Notes under the pieces: generated by a model
Told to the model about the DNA's origin: nothing
What the model saw: the letters and a program-made list of their open reading frames with translations, nothing else
The model's database searches: none
Assembly (NCBI GenBank): GCA_035771165.1
Contig: JAWNZC010000423.1
Coordinates: 457,501-521,500 of the forward strand
Direction: 5' to 3'
Source of the DNA: Paragorgia papillata
Lineage: Eukaryota; Cnidaria; Anthozoa; Scleralcyonacea; Coralliidae
Length of the DNA: 64,000 nucleotides
In this document: positions 42,598-56,600 of the stretch, piece after piece
Layout of the letters: the number at the start of each line of letters is the position of its first letter
Position numbering within the stretch: the first letter of the stretch is position 1
Translations under genes and position numbers: made by a program

Positions 42598-45500
42598 TAC
42601 GCCAACACCACGTGATCAATAATCTGCTAATCAAATCGCGATAATTTTGTAAGGTGTTATATAAATTACTCCAATAAGCTAGCTATTTTTACGCATACCT
42701 CAAACGTGCCATTGCCGTCGGGATCAATAGAGTATATTCCACTTTCTGTGTGACCAGATAAAAGTAAGTCCAAACAATTTGAGTAATCTAAATTACAAAA
42801 ATGCCTTAGTCGAGAGTTTGTAACCATGAGACTTATTGTATCGACTTTATATCGTGTTGTATTGTATTGTGGTGTGCAGTGTGAAGTAGATAGGGTAGTG
42901 TCGCGTACTGAAATGTACTGCACTGTACTGTACTGCACTGTACCGTATTGTGCTGTACTACACTGTACTGCACTGTACTGTACCGTACCGTACCGTACTG
43001 CACTGTACCGCACCGCACCGTACCGTACTGCACTGTACTTCACCGTACCATACCGTACTACACTGTACCGTACTGTACTGTACTGTACTGTACTGTACTG
43101 TACTGTACTGTACCGTACTGTACTGTACTGCACTGTACTGTACTTGAGTACAGAGCTTGCTACTCACGTTCGATTACAGTAACACTTCCAACCAAACGTT
43201 CATTAGATTTTCTTGGGTCGATGTTACAGTTGCTGTAATCATTATCACCCATCTATAGTAAACACATAAAGACATAGGTTGTGAGTTTCTAAGTATTAAC
43301 AAATTAGTATTATGAGCGCTTGTACAGCAAGAACTTACAAAACTTTACGAATATCAACTTACATAGATTTTATACAGTCCAGGAACAACTGGAGCTTGGA
43401 CATCAATTTCAAAGTCATGGTATACACAGTCGTAAAGAAAGTGAGCAGCAATACGGTGAATCTCATTAAAAACACGAAGACAAAGGCTCTTCTTACAACC
43501 AGGACATAAAGAATCTTGGCAATACCGATATTTTCCTGAAAGTAGAAGAATTGAACAAGTTTAAAGCATCGGCTGACAGATACCAGTTGAGACACCGTTT
43601 CTGTTCAATTTTTTTTCTTTAAATTTCGGTGTAGTTTGAGTTAGGGGTGTGTTGATAGTCACATGAAAACACAGTCACGCATACATAGCTAAACCCACAG
43701 AGTCACTTATACCCATATACGCGGTCACACGCACACAAGGACAAGGTCACACACACACAAACAAACAAATGTTATTTACAAAAGAGTCTCTTAAAAAATT
43801 ATACTCGCCTTTTACACGCAACTCCTTGCCAGCTATAGCCGAGTCTGTATGTAGTATGAAGGTAGGATTATCTGGGGGAAAATGTAATAAAATAATTGGT
43901 TTTATTACTATTGTCAATCATTTATTAATTCGTTCCTGTCTTCCTTCCTTCACTTCCTCCTTCCTTCCTTCCTTCACTTCCTCCTTCGTTCCTTTCTTCC
44001 CTCCCTCCCTTCCCTCCCTTCCCTCCCTTCCCTTCCCTTCCCTCCCTCCCTCCCTCCCTCCCTCCCTCCCTTCCTTCCTTCCTTCCTTCCTTCCTTCCTT
44101 CCTTCCTTCCTTCCTTCCTTCCTTCCTTCCTTCCTTCCTTCCTTCCTTCCTTCCTTCCTTCCTTACTTAGAACGAAAGTCGGTTTTACATCAGTGGAGTA
44201 TATAATACAATAAACAACAATCGCAACAGCTGGTCGTCTTTTGAGAACCAATGACTCAAAGCACTGATTTAATTTAAACAAAACACTGAAAGACAATAAA
44301 CTAGAGTAACCTTTCTACTAGAGTAAACAATGCCTTAGCCTCATATCGCGACAGTCCTACCTGGATAACACCCATAAACCTCGACTCTTAAACACACAAA
44401 AATTTCCCATGTTCCTCCCACAAATCGGATGGAATACGCCAAGAAAGGTGTTTCGATCTCATTCTTCACAACAGTGTCAGAATTAGTGTTACCACGGAAA
44501 ATCTAAACGGAGAAAAATAAAATGTTATTACACAACAAAGCAAGACATCTCTGTTCATCCTACCCCCATGTACGCAAGTATACATCCATGTCAACACACA
44601 TTATCCTTCGTCATTGGAGAAGAGTGGTCGTTACAATATAGGCTCACCATACATGCATGTCAAAAAAAAAGGGTGGCCTTTACAGTAAGCTCACCATACA
44701 TGAATATGCATGTCAACACACGTTACCTTTCAACTCTTCTAGAAGGGTGGCCCTTACAGTAGCCTCACCCTACATCTATGTCAACACACATTATCTTTCA
44801 ACCTCTGAGGAGGGAGGTCCTTAAGCCCGTTTTCCACTAGGCGACTTTTTTCGCGCGAAGCGATTATTCGCCAGAAAAAGTAGGATCTGTTTCTACTTTT
44901 TCGCGGCGAATTTTGTCGCTAACCAATCACGTTCGCCTAGTGGAAAACGGGCTTTACAGTATGAGCTCACCATACATCTATGTCAACACACGTTATGTTT
45001 CGAGTCTTCTAGAAAGGTGGCCCTTACGTACAGTAGGCTCACCCTACATCCATGCAAACAGAGTCTAAAAGGCCGAATACGTGGGGAAATTTCAGCCCAG
45101 CCACTGGGGGATGGAAAAGAGGGAGTGCGTGTTTTGAATAAGCAACACGAAGTATGGAATACAGAAAGTGCCTTGTGAAAAGCGATAAAGAAGTAATAAA
45201 TATGGTTTATTTGAAATACACATCTAAATATGTTTGTTTTATGCTGCATGTTTGTGAAAACTTGGCTGATTTACACACTTCGTGTTTCTTATTCAAATCA
45301 TTCTCCTCTTTTCCATACCCCAGTAGTCGGGCTGAAATCTCAGCCCGGGCTGAAATTTCCCCATGTATTCGGCCCCTAAGATCATACCTTTGCTTTCCGC
45401 CCGCCGAAGGTCACCCATTTCTGGCCAGTATCTATGTACATGAGACTGTAGGTTGTCACAAAACCCTTAATACCATTAAGGACTCCACCTTGAGTGGCCA

Positions 45501-47040
45501 CAAACGAAACAGAAAATAACTCCAAGAAATCAATCTGAAGATACTCGACAGGCTTCGTGTGATCAGCACACCATGGGATGGATTGAAAAAGCCGGCCTTT
45601 TCCTGGCGTTGTTCCTGACTTTGTAGACGAAGCAGTCATTTTTTCAGATGCGATGATTACGTCAGACTCGACACCAAGCGGTGCAGAACAAGCTAAAAAT
45701 AAGATTACGTTAAGTTTTCTCAAAGATTCTCTTTTGCTGTACAAGATGTTCGTATTGAGCTCTTGCACGTATTCCAAAGCTGGGTGGCAAATCCATATAA
45801 ACAAAAGGATTACCATTCATTATTTGGTCAACTAAACGTCGGTACTTTGAAGTTGCCACCCTGTAGCTATAACACCCCTATACCAAACTTCACAACATAG
45901 CGACTATAACGTCACCTGAAAGAGCCCGATTGGTTGTTAATACCCTGCGCTCTAGAAGAGGCTCTCGCAACCTTTCAAATGCTAGCCAAATGCTCTAACC
46001 ATTGAGCCACTAGAGCTCAAATGGTAGACCAAGAGCTGAGAAGACTGTATTATCCCCAAGGAGAAAATCCTAGACCAAGATTACGTTACTCAACCGACTA
46101 TACATAGTCAGTCGAGATATGGTCAGGAAACTCGACAAACTTCAAAGCGCCTATAATGAGCTGTGATTTTACGTTGAGACGGTCCTCACCGTGCACAAAC
46201 CTTTTGTTTTTCGCTTATTAATATTTAAATCACATGGTTGAGTAATTGAACCCAACTGCTGCTATTAGATGATTGCTTCATTATACCGAAAATACATTGT
46301 GCTCACCGTGCACAAGTTTGCATAAACGTGGGCAAAGAGATAGAACAAAGACTTTCGCTGAGTTTCCAGACCATGTACTGTATCCCAATTAACTATGGAC
46401 TATGGCAGCAGACTGGCTGGCTGGCTGGCTGGCTGGACTGACTGACTGACTGACTGACTGACTGACTGACTGACTGACTGACTGACTGACTGACTGACTG
46501 ACTGACTGACTGACTGACTGACTGACTGACTGACTGACTGACTGACTGACTGGCTGACTGACTGGCTGGCTGGCTGGCTGACTGACTGACTGACTGACTG
46601 ACTGACTGACTGACTGACTGACTGACTGACTGACTGACTGACTGACTGACTGACTGACTGACTGACTGACTGACTGACTGACTGACTGATCTCGATCAAT
46701 CGTTTATGTCCCCAAGTTAACAGAAAGCAAAGACATTATGACACTACTTACAGGTTTCACACGAGTACAGTTCAAGCCTGAAGGAACACGATGCATCGCA
46801 AGCTGTGGGGTAAATCTTTATCGCTGTTGCAGGCAATGTCTCTTTCAAGCAGTTCGAAACAATGTCTCCTGATGAGACCACTCTGGTTCTTTCGTTGTTC
46901 CCTTCAAATATCTAAAAAGGTCATCAGGTAAAATTTCCGATCTCAGTGAGAAGGTACATGCTAGGTAGTAGAGGATGTTTGCAAGTAAGCAGGCAAAACG
47001 ACAGATAAACAGGCAGGCACAGATAAAAACAAACACAGAT

Positions 47041-47099
<59 letters not shown>

Positions 47100-47183
47100 A
47101 ACAGACAGACAGACAGAAAAAAACAAAAAACCCAGACAAATAAACAAACAAACAAACAAACTGGCAAACACAGACAGACAGGC

Positions 47184-47235
<52 letters not shown>

Positions 47236-47305
47236 TGACCAACTAACAGAAAAACAAACAAACAGACAAACAAACAAACAAACAAACAAACAAACAGACA
47301 AACAA

Positions 47306-47340
<35 letters not shown>

Positions 47341-49358
47341 AACTGACCAACTAACAGAAAAACAAACAAACAAACCAACCAACCAACAAACAAACAAACA
47401 AACAAACAAACAGACAAACAAACAGACAGACAGACAATTTTCCGACACAATGGGACGTTAATGTGATGTTACACCAGCGAAACACCTGGTAATCAGTTCG
47501 TGTCCAATATGCTAGATTTATTTACCTAAAAAATTTCCCTGAGTTAGAGAATATGCTAACCAGTTACATATAGGTCAGAGTCTGTGATCTTCTCTTTTTC
47601 TACTGTATACTCAACCGTTGGTCACAGCATAATTTCAAAAAAGCCCTGGAAACGAGGTTACTGTATACTTACTTTGGTTAGTCCGTGTTCTTTGTAGTCC
47701 GCCCAGAAACCACTCTGGTCCAATAATTGAATATAGAAGTTCTTCACAAAATTGAAATCACTTCCCCCTTGAGTTGCGATGTGAGTAACAAGACGAAGAC
47801 GAACGAGATTTATCATGATGTAATAAGCTGGTTCATTCGTCCACCAGTTCTTTACGTTATGGAGTCTAGCTGCTGGTGCACCATACCCAGCGAGCGAGTT
47901 ATTGTCGTTTGTTTTCATAAATGCATCCACGATGAACGAACTTTCTATTCCAAGTGCACCCTCGTGAACTAAAAGAAAAATATGAACAGAGTGAAATGCA
48001 GTAAAAACCCGTATAAAAGAACCCCCTGTTTTTCCAAGCCAGGCTAAAATGGTTCTTAGTTCGGTTTTCTTTGATGTACCGCGGTTGTTTATTTATAATA
48101 ATTACTCCCAACCACGCATAATTCAAGTTAATTGCCCCGGGCTAATATATATTAGTCGGCTGTTGCGGTGACCCTGCCATGTATTATTTGCTACTGCAAT
48201 AATTTCATTTTAGTTATGTTGTGATTATTGGCGAATATAATAAAATTATGCGTGGTTGGGAAAATAAGCTTTAATCAATGATCACGAATGAGATAAAAGG
48301 GCGACCGAAGGGTTTTTTAGACAACCTCTGTAATAACGAACTCAGTATCTTAGTTTTCTTAGGCAACCTCTGTGATCTTGAACTACGTAAGTTAGTTACC
48401 TTGGGTTCGGTAACTAACCTATACTTAACTTATGGCCTACTGAGAGGTCACGCGCTAACAGCACACGCCACCCGTGCTTTTTTCCTACCTTTTCGTCGTC
48501 TTATCATCATCTTCGTTTCTTTTAATGTCGCAAACGCGTTCTTCCATGGCCACCAAGTAATACCGTCGGGACGGTTAGCTTTATAAGTGGAATAGTATTT
48601 TCCATTTAGAGTTGCGGATTGGTCCAATTCTTTGTACCACCAGCCTCCTCCATTCGAAATCGTAAAGCTAGCCCTACCATGTGGCGTTAATCCATTTGAG
48701 CCCGGTCCAAGAAAGTCGCCCCCGTCAAAGTATATGCGATAGGAATCATCCTCGTCGCCGACCATGACCGAAGAGTAGACAGCATGATGAGTTTCTGCAG
48801 CAAATGACACAAGATCAACTCGTAGCTCGCACCGGTATTTCCGGGTAAGTTTGACAATATTCTCGAGGCCCAGCCAGTATTCCCCAAAGAGATTTCCAAA
48901 ACCAAGCTTGTACTCGTTCATAGTTCTAGAAAAACTCACCGAACCATCCATGCGTCTTTGAAACACCGTCCACCCACCATCATCACTGGTCTGGTCACAG
49001 AACGCGGGAAAAGCTCCTTCGCCGTCGGGATTAATCATGTAGACACCATCAGTACTTTGGCCGGACATAAGAAGATCCAAACAATTTTCTGGCGTTTTTC
49101 CTAAGACACATTAAAAACATTTTAGACAATTGACGTAGACTGACGTCAGCTCTGGTAAAAAAAAATGACTTCAACAGGTCAAAGCCAATTTTCTTCACAA
49201 TGAATAATAAAATGAACAATAAAGTGATGGTGGGATTCGGCTCTCGTATGGTATGAAGAATTAGGAATACCTCGGTTAATGTTATCCGTTAAAGTCATCA
49301 GCTCCAGCAGAAAACACTAACTTTAGTCTGTATAAATCTTCGTTTCATACTCAGCCTT

Positions 49359-49396
<38 letters not shown>

Positions 49397-49592
49397 AATG
49401 ATAGTAGTGATGATGATGACGACGACGACGATGATGACGATAATCATGACGATGATGATAATCATGACGGTGACGGTGATGATAATCATGATGACGGTGA
49501 TGATGATGATGATGATGATGACTACAATGACGACAATGATGATAATAATAACAATGATAATAATGATGATGATAATGGAAATGATGATAATG

Positions 49593-49626
<34 letters not shown>

Positions 49627-52600
49627 TAATGATGATAAAAAAGATGATGATGATGATGACGACGATGACGACTAAGATGATGATAAAAATGATAACGATG
49701 TTAACAATGATAATGATGACAATAATGATGATGATGATAAAGATGATGATAAAGATGATGATGATAACAATGATAATGATATTAATAATAATGATGATAA
49801 AAAAGATGATGATAATAATATTAATGATCATAATGATGACAATGACGACAAAACTAACACAAAAAAACAGAGAAAAAAGTGTATTAGAATAATTCATTAA
49901 CAATACCAGTGATACTTTTTGGTAAAACATTGCTAATCATATTTCTCTTGTCTTGGTGTTCTTGCTCTGAAGTGGAAACACATAGTTTTTACAATTAAAT
50001 GAGACTGTTTTAATTTAGACTGGACTGGACTGGACTGGACTGGACTGGACTGGACTGGACTAGACTAGACTAGACTAGACTAGACTAGACTAGAACAAAA
50101 CAAGACAAAGACAAAGACAAAGACAAAGACAAAGACAAAGACAAAGACAAAGACAAAGACAAAGACAAAGACAAAGACAAAGACAAAGACAAAGACAAAG
50201 ACAAAGACAAAGACAAAGACAAAAAAAAAAACAAAGACAAAGACAAAGACAAAGACAAAGACAAAAACAAAAACAAAATGCAACTGTACCGGTCTTGCAT
50301 GCGTAGATTTCCATTCTGACGCAAACTAACCAGTCGTTCCACGTTTTCACATACAAGCGGACATACTGAGCAACGACAGCTTGCTGAAAACGATTGATCA
50401 CCATGCTTGTCCTATCTTCATTAGCACGAAATATCTTTATTAAAAAAATACATAAACGTACCAAATCTGAACATCTGGTATAAATTCGGCACGATTTAGC
50501 TGGATATTTACCGAATAGTGTTGGCTCCGCTTTGAATCATAAAATTTCAGCAATGTTTTCTTAAAGGATTCCCACGTGTTTGAACAAATCGGTCTCATAG
50601 GCGTCGCCATCTTGGATTTGATGATGTAAAATGATTGCACTCAGCTGGATCCGTTGCAGCCGAGAGTTTATAAAGCCTTTTTTCCATTCACCGCAGAAAC
50701 AGACTACTCGCATCTAATTTTCTCAAATTCATTAATAATTCATGAATTATCGTAGCCAATCCATGAACGTATACCATGCATATCACATGCATGAGTTTTG
50801 ATACCCAATGAAAACTTGTATGAAACTTCCTAGTGAACTGGATCATATTTCTTAAGCTGCATATTGAAATCAATGAAGAAAACACTGCAAATCGCAATGC
50901 GAAAACTCGTTTGAGAAACAAGATCAAACACTCGTTTATCGTGTTTCATCAAGGGACTCCAAACACTCGGGAACAATAAAAACCTCGGGGCTACGCCCTC
51001 GGTTTTCATTTGTTTTCTCGTGTTTGGAACCCCTGATGAAGCACTCAAACTCGTGTTTGATCTATTACATAATTATATTTTCTTCTGAAAGGGTTATCAT
51101 CTAAATTAGCAAAAGTAAAGAAAAGAATTTATCAGCGAAACTTTCTTAGGTCCTCTTGAATCATGACCGCGTTTCTAGGAGAATGGGTACTCCATTGTCT
51201 TTGACGTCATACTGGTAAAACCCGCCAATCACCTTAGTGATTGTTACCGGCATGACATCACAAGGTACTAATACCAGTCTTTATTTCGACGCGGTCGTCG
51301 TTCACACGAATTCAGCAAAAGGAGCAAAAACTCAAACTTAGACAGTTTATAAAAGTGGAAACGAGTGACTGGTTTCAATTATTTCTTCGGTTTTAGATTG
51401 AACTTTTCCGACTTTAACGGAAAATACAGTAGAATAACCTGGAAATGTCATGCCCTTTAAGTGGCAAAGTTGTTTTCCTGATGTTACAAAATAGTGAAAG
51501 ACTGGATTAATATAGCTCAAAGACTATGCAGATTTGCTTTTTTGCTTCATAGACATTTTAAGTATATGAAAGTTACAGATATTGGTTCTCACCTTTTGTT
51601 GCCCGTTTTGCTTCAAAAATACCCAGTCCAAAGAGTCATTACTCAGCTTAATCGAGTATGACGTAGGATACAAATGATTGGCGTCAAGGAATCCACGACC
51701 TTGCGTCCCAATAGCACAAAAGCTTTTCGTTCTGCCCAGATCGACGTGAAGATATGGTTCCTTATCAGACATTAATGGACACCATGATCTAGCAACATTT
51801 CTCTGAGTATTAGGACGGGCAAAATGCGCTAAATGGTAGCCGTCAAATATACTAGATGCACTGACGGAACTGTCTTGAATAGTTTCACTTTCCATACCCA
51901 AAGGCATCAGATTAATCCGATCTAAAAACCGAATGAATTTAGTCCAAAATGGTGGCAAGGACAATTGTGCGGTTATGTGCTGTGTAAGGAGGTATATATG
52001 GAGGCGAGGGGTACCTGAGCTAACACCGCTGCCAAACGTTTGCGCATGCGTGAATTCTCTAGAATAAATATCAAGAGAGAAGCGTGAAACAACCAGACAG
52101 TGAAGACTAAAAAGACTAAAGAATTCGACTATATTTGTGTTAAAAGTAGAAAATTACGAAGGGGTATTACAATTACCATGCACAAATTATTATCTACCTA
52201 TCTTTTCGGTAGTATACTTTTTAACTTTTGTGTCGGACTCCAAATATTTCAGTGTTTTCCCGCTCTTTTTCTGAGGACGAGCTCGGACGTCGCGCATGCG
52301 CAAAACGTTTGGCAGCGGTGTTACCCGAGCTAGCCCGCTTTGCCGCGAGATGATTTTCATTCGTGTTTACATGAGAATGGGCTAGCTCGCCTAGCCGGGC
52401 TGGCTTTTATCAGTTCTGGTAAGACACGAAATCTCATTGTTGTAAATATGAACTGTATATGAACAAACAGAACTTGTGAATTGTTAATATGTCGAAAAAA
52501 GCTGATAAAAACAAATTTTGTCTTGTGTAAGAAGTTTGTGGGGAGCCCGCCAATTCCTTTGCAAAATGATGCGCGCGCAATACCCTGAAATTCGCCTATT

Positions 52601-53563
52601 GAGAACACTTAGACACGACCCTATGTGTGACGTCATCAGGGTCACCCAAATCGATCCATGTGACGTCATCAGGGGCCCCCAAATCGATAATTTGCTAATC
52701 GATAAATTTGACCCTGTTGAGAGAGATTCGTTCTTCGCCGCGACAAATTTACACTTTGGACACCCAAGTAACAATTCCTGGCTATAAGACACTGGTATAA
52801 ATATATATATATATATATATGCACCTATACTCGATGTAAACATATAATATAACCTACACTTACCTTCAATGGGTTGTTGGCAAATAAATCGAAATGCAGC
52901 ATTACAAATATAGTCATTCCATACACCACCTGAAACCTGACCACCACAGTGTTCGCTTACACTATTAGGTTCACTTGATCTCCAGCTTGAGAAAACTATA
53001 TTAGAGCCATCAGTCCAATGGAAGATGGAAGTATCAGGATGTCTGTTTAATCCAATATAAATGGCAGCAATGCCTAATCTGTCAAGAAGATCTTGGATGA
53101 AATTTAGTGTATGTTGGCTATGAATAGCGACCAGGTCAGCTTCAAGCGCCAAGCAATACGCACGAGCATCATGCCAAGTTTTAGAAACAATAGGAACAAT
53201 GTAGTTGAAACCTTGGGAGTAATGCTCGTAGACATAACGTTCTATAAGTAATAGGAATACGTTAGACTGGGCATATAATCGTAAACAGGATAATGAGAAT
53301 GATTTAACTTCTTGTTATAGGCATATTCTAACACTGGACTGGACTTTGGACTAAAATATTCATCGAATTTTCAAATAAAATTTAATGGGTTGGTCTATGG
53401 ATAACGCTTCCACAAACGTACGTGAAAATCAGTCCAGTACATACCAACCAACGTACCAAATTGGTCCAATTCACTCACTCACTTACTCACGCACCCACGT
53501 AACCTAACGAACACACGCTCACACGCATCCAACAACACACTCATTTACACACGCACGCACTCA

Positions 53564-53600
<37 letters not shown>

Positions 53601-56600
53601 GCACGCACTCGCTCCTTCCTTCCTTCCTTCCTTTCCTTCCTTCCTTCCTTCCTTCTTTCCTCCTTTTCCTCCCTCCCTTCCTCACTCAAGGGAGCACGGT
53701 TGGCGTGTGCTGTTAGGTGCAAAGTTAAGCCCGTTGGTACTTGGATGGGTGACCGTCTGGGAATAACCCCGTTCTCGAGCTTGAGACTCGTGTGAGTATT
53801 GTTTAGTTGGTCTCTCCTGTGCTTCGAGGGCTTTTCGCCGGGTTCTCTGGTTTTCCTCCCTCCGTAAAACCATCACCTGGGTAAGACTAGCTTCTACTAA
53901 CCAGGTGATTTTAACCCTCTATAAATAAAGTTTCAGTCTCATTCACTATAATGTCTATTCCTTTTTGTCCTCACCGTCCATTGACACAGTGGTTGACTTC
54001 TTATATTTAGGCAAATCGTGTTTCATCCACATCGCCAAAGATAATCCGTCTTGGCAATCATCATTGTTTGTTCCACATTTGCTAGTGACGTTCTGAAGTA
54101 GAATTGCGTGCTGTCCCGCTAACGCAAAATCAGAGCCACTTCCGTAGCTCGTGTCCTTAAAGTACTGTTGATATACTGGTCTAATCTTTCCTAGTAGAGA
54201 GAAACGAAAAATCAAGAAAGGAAGAAACGGAAAGGAGCAGACGGTAAAAGGAGGAAAGGAAGAAAGGGAGGAAGGAAGGAAAGAAGGAAAGAAGGAAGGA
54301 AGGAAGGAAGGAAGGAAGGAAGGAAGGAAGGAAGGAAGGAAGGAAGGAAGGAAGGAAGGAAGGAAGGAAGGAAGGAAAGAAGGAAGGAAGGAAGGAAGGA
54401 AGGACAGATGGATAGATGAATGAATAAAAGCAAATGAGAAAAAAAAAAAAAAAGAAAAGGAGAACAGAAGAAAGAAAGCAAAAAAGGAAAAAGGAAAAAA
54501 GTGAGGGAAAAAAAGAAAAATTATATTAAAGAATAGGAAAGGAAGGAAGGAAAGGAAGGAAAGAAAGGAAGGAAGGAAGGAAGGAAGGAAGGAAGGAAGG
54601 AAGGAAGGAAGGAAGGAAGGAAGGAAGGAAGGAAGGAAGGAAGGGAGGAAGGAAGGAAGGACAGATGGATAGATGAATGAATAAAAGCAAATGAGAAAAA
54701 AAAAGAAGAAAAGGAAAACAGAAGAAAGAAAGCAAAAAAGGAAAAAGGAAAAAAGTGAGGGAAAAAAAGAAAAATTATATTAAAGAATACAAAAAAATGG
54801 AGACAAATAATATAAAAAAGGAAAGAAAAGGAAAAGTTACATACTTTCATTAAGAGTTATAGAAACAGCAACTCTAATAGCTTCTTCTCCTGTCTTTCCA
54901 TGTTTCTCTGTTATCCAGTCAACTTTTTCGCTTCCTTTAAAGCCAACAAGGATCCAAGTATGGTGTTCATAGATCATTGAGTAGCGTAATCTGATCGCTC
55001 CAAGTGACTCAAGAAGATACAAGGTTCCATCCGGAAGCCTTTATAAATTAACAAAATATTTAGTAGATAGATAAACAATTTGTCTATGCCGGTGTTTTAG
55101 CCCTATCTGATTAGTTAAATTGGGTGAAAGTGATCAAATTGGCAGTGTGATAAACCTATAAACTTCATTATTATATGGTTGGGCTGGTTTTCGGGTCAAT
55201 ACGCCAAACGGCGCACGCTGATTAGTTGCTGATAGGTCTGGAAAAAGCCGTAATGCCCTCTCGGCACTGTGAGAGGGCATTACGTCCTTTTTAATGACCT
55301 GCAAGTTTTGGCGGGAAAATTACAGAGTCGATTTGAATGAAAATAAAAGCGAATTAGATATACTCGTTGGAAAATTTTGAACAATAATACGTCCTGAAAC
55401 ATCAGTGTTTCTTTTTATAAAAACTTCTTATTTCAAAGCGCGAAAAATAAAGCCTAACAGGTGTAAACATGAAGCGAAACGAACAAGCTCAAAAGTAAGA
55501 ACTAAAGTGAACAGCGACACCTGATCAAGACTAACGTAGAACTAAAAACAGATAAGAAAACAAACCAAAAGCCATATAATAAAAGGCTTATTAACCTCGT
55601 TTTCTCGGTCTGTACGGGAAAGTATTTACCCTCGGTTTCTCTCGCACAAACCTCGCTCCTTCGTCGCGAGGTCTGTACGAAAACCTCAGGCAAATACTTT
55701 CCCGTACAGACCTCGAACTCGGTTAATAAGCCTTTAGTAATATATCAGAGATATAACACGAATACTGTTATATATCAGAGATGATGATAACACTTTAGTA
55801 ATATATCAAACGCGAGAAGGATTGTTTGATCTGGTGTCAAACACCGAGAAGTGTGTCAATGAAAAACCAAGGTTTTTTAACCAACTTCGAGGTGTTTTGA
55901 TATCAGATCAAATTCATTTTTGAGTGTTTGATATAGAGTAGCTTCTCAAATGAATCAGTATTTTAAAGTGCTTATGAAACGAAAATTAAGTTTGTCTTAT
56001 TTGAAAGTACTTTTAAAATGACAAAGTAACATCTTTTGCAGTTTTTTGTTTCCTTGCTTTGTTTTTAAGATATCAGTTTGTTTTATAAGCGAAACTAACC
56101 AGTGACGTCACACGGTGCATAATGACTTACTGAGAAAGGTTATATATCTTTTCTATTATCAGACGGAATCACTTCGAAGCAATTATGTGTGTGTGTGTTT
56201 CCCTTATAACAACAAAAATAGACATTTTCAACTGATTCCGTTTAATAATAGCAAAGGTATATAACCTTTCCCAGTAAGTCATTATGCACGGGAATTTATT
56301 TTTCATTATGCACGTTGTGATGTCACTGGTTAGTTTCACATATAAAACAAACTGAAATATCTCAACAACGAAGCAAGGAGACAAAAAACTGGAAAAGATG
56401 TTACTTTGTCATTTCAAAACTACTTTCAAATAAGACAAACTTAATTTTCGGTTCATAAGCACTTTATGAGAAATTTGAGGTTGACTTTTTGAGGTTGACA
56501 AGTGTTTGATCACATATCCAAACCGCGTCTCGGTACTGATTTCCTGTTTTTATCTTACGTTGAGAAACCTATTTTCGATACTAGCTTATATATAACTGAA

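Noticed and set aside
43359..43595. Hydrophobic frame ([17 protein letters not shown]) that could be a membrane segment
   Set aside because: It is the wrong frame of the Cys-rich exon 43363-43535; the phase-consistent frame is [12 protein letters not shown].
45950..46025. tRNA gene on the minus strand
   Set aside because: Only an A-box-like arm is present; no cloverleaf can be completed.
53690..53935. A 5S rRNA gene
   Set aside because: Only the internal-promoter half of 5S is similar; the 5' half is missing and a non-5S body follows; several dispersed copies indicate a SINE.
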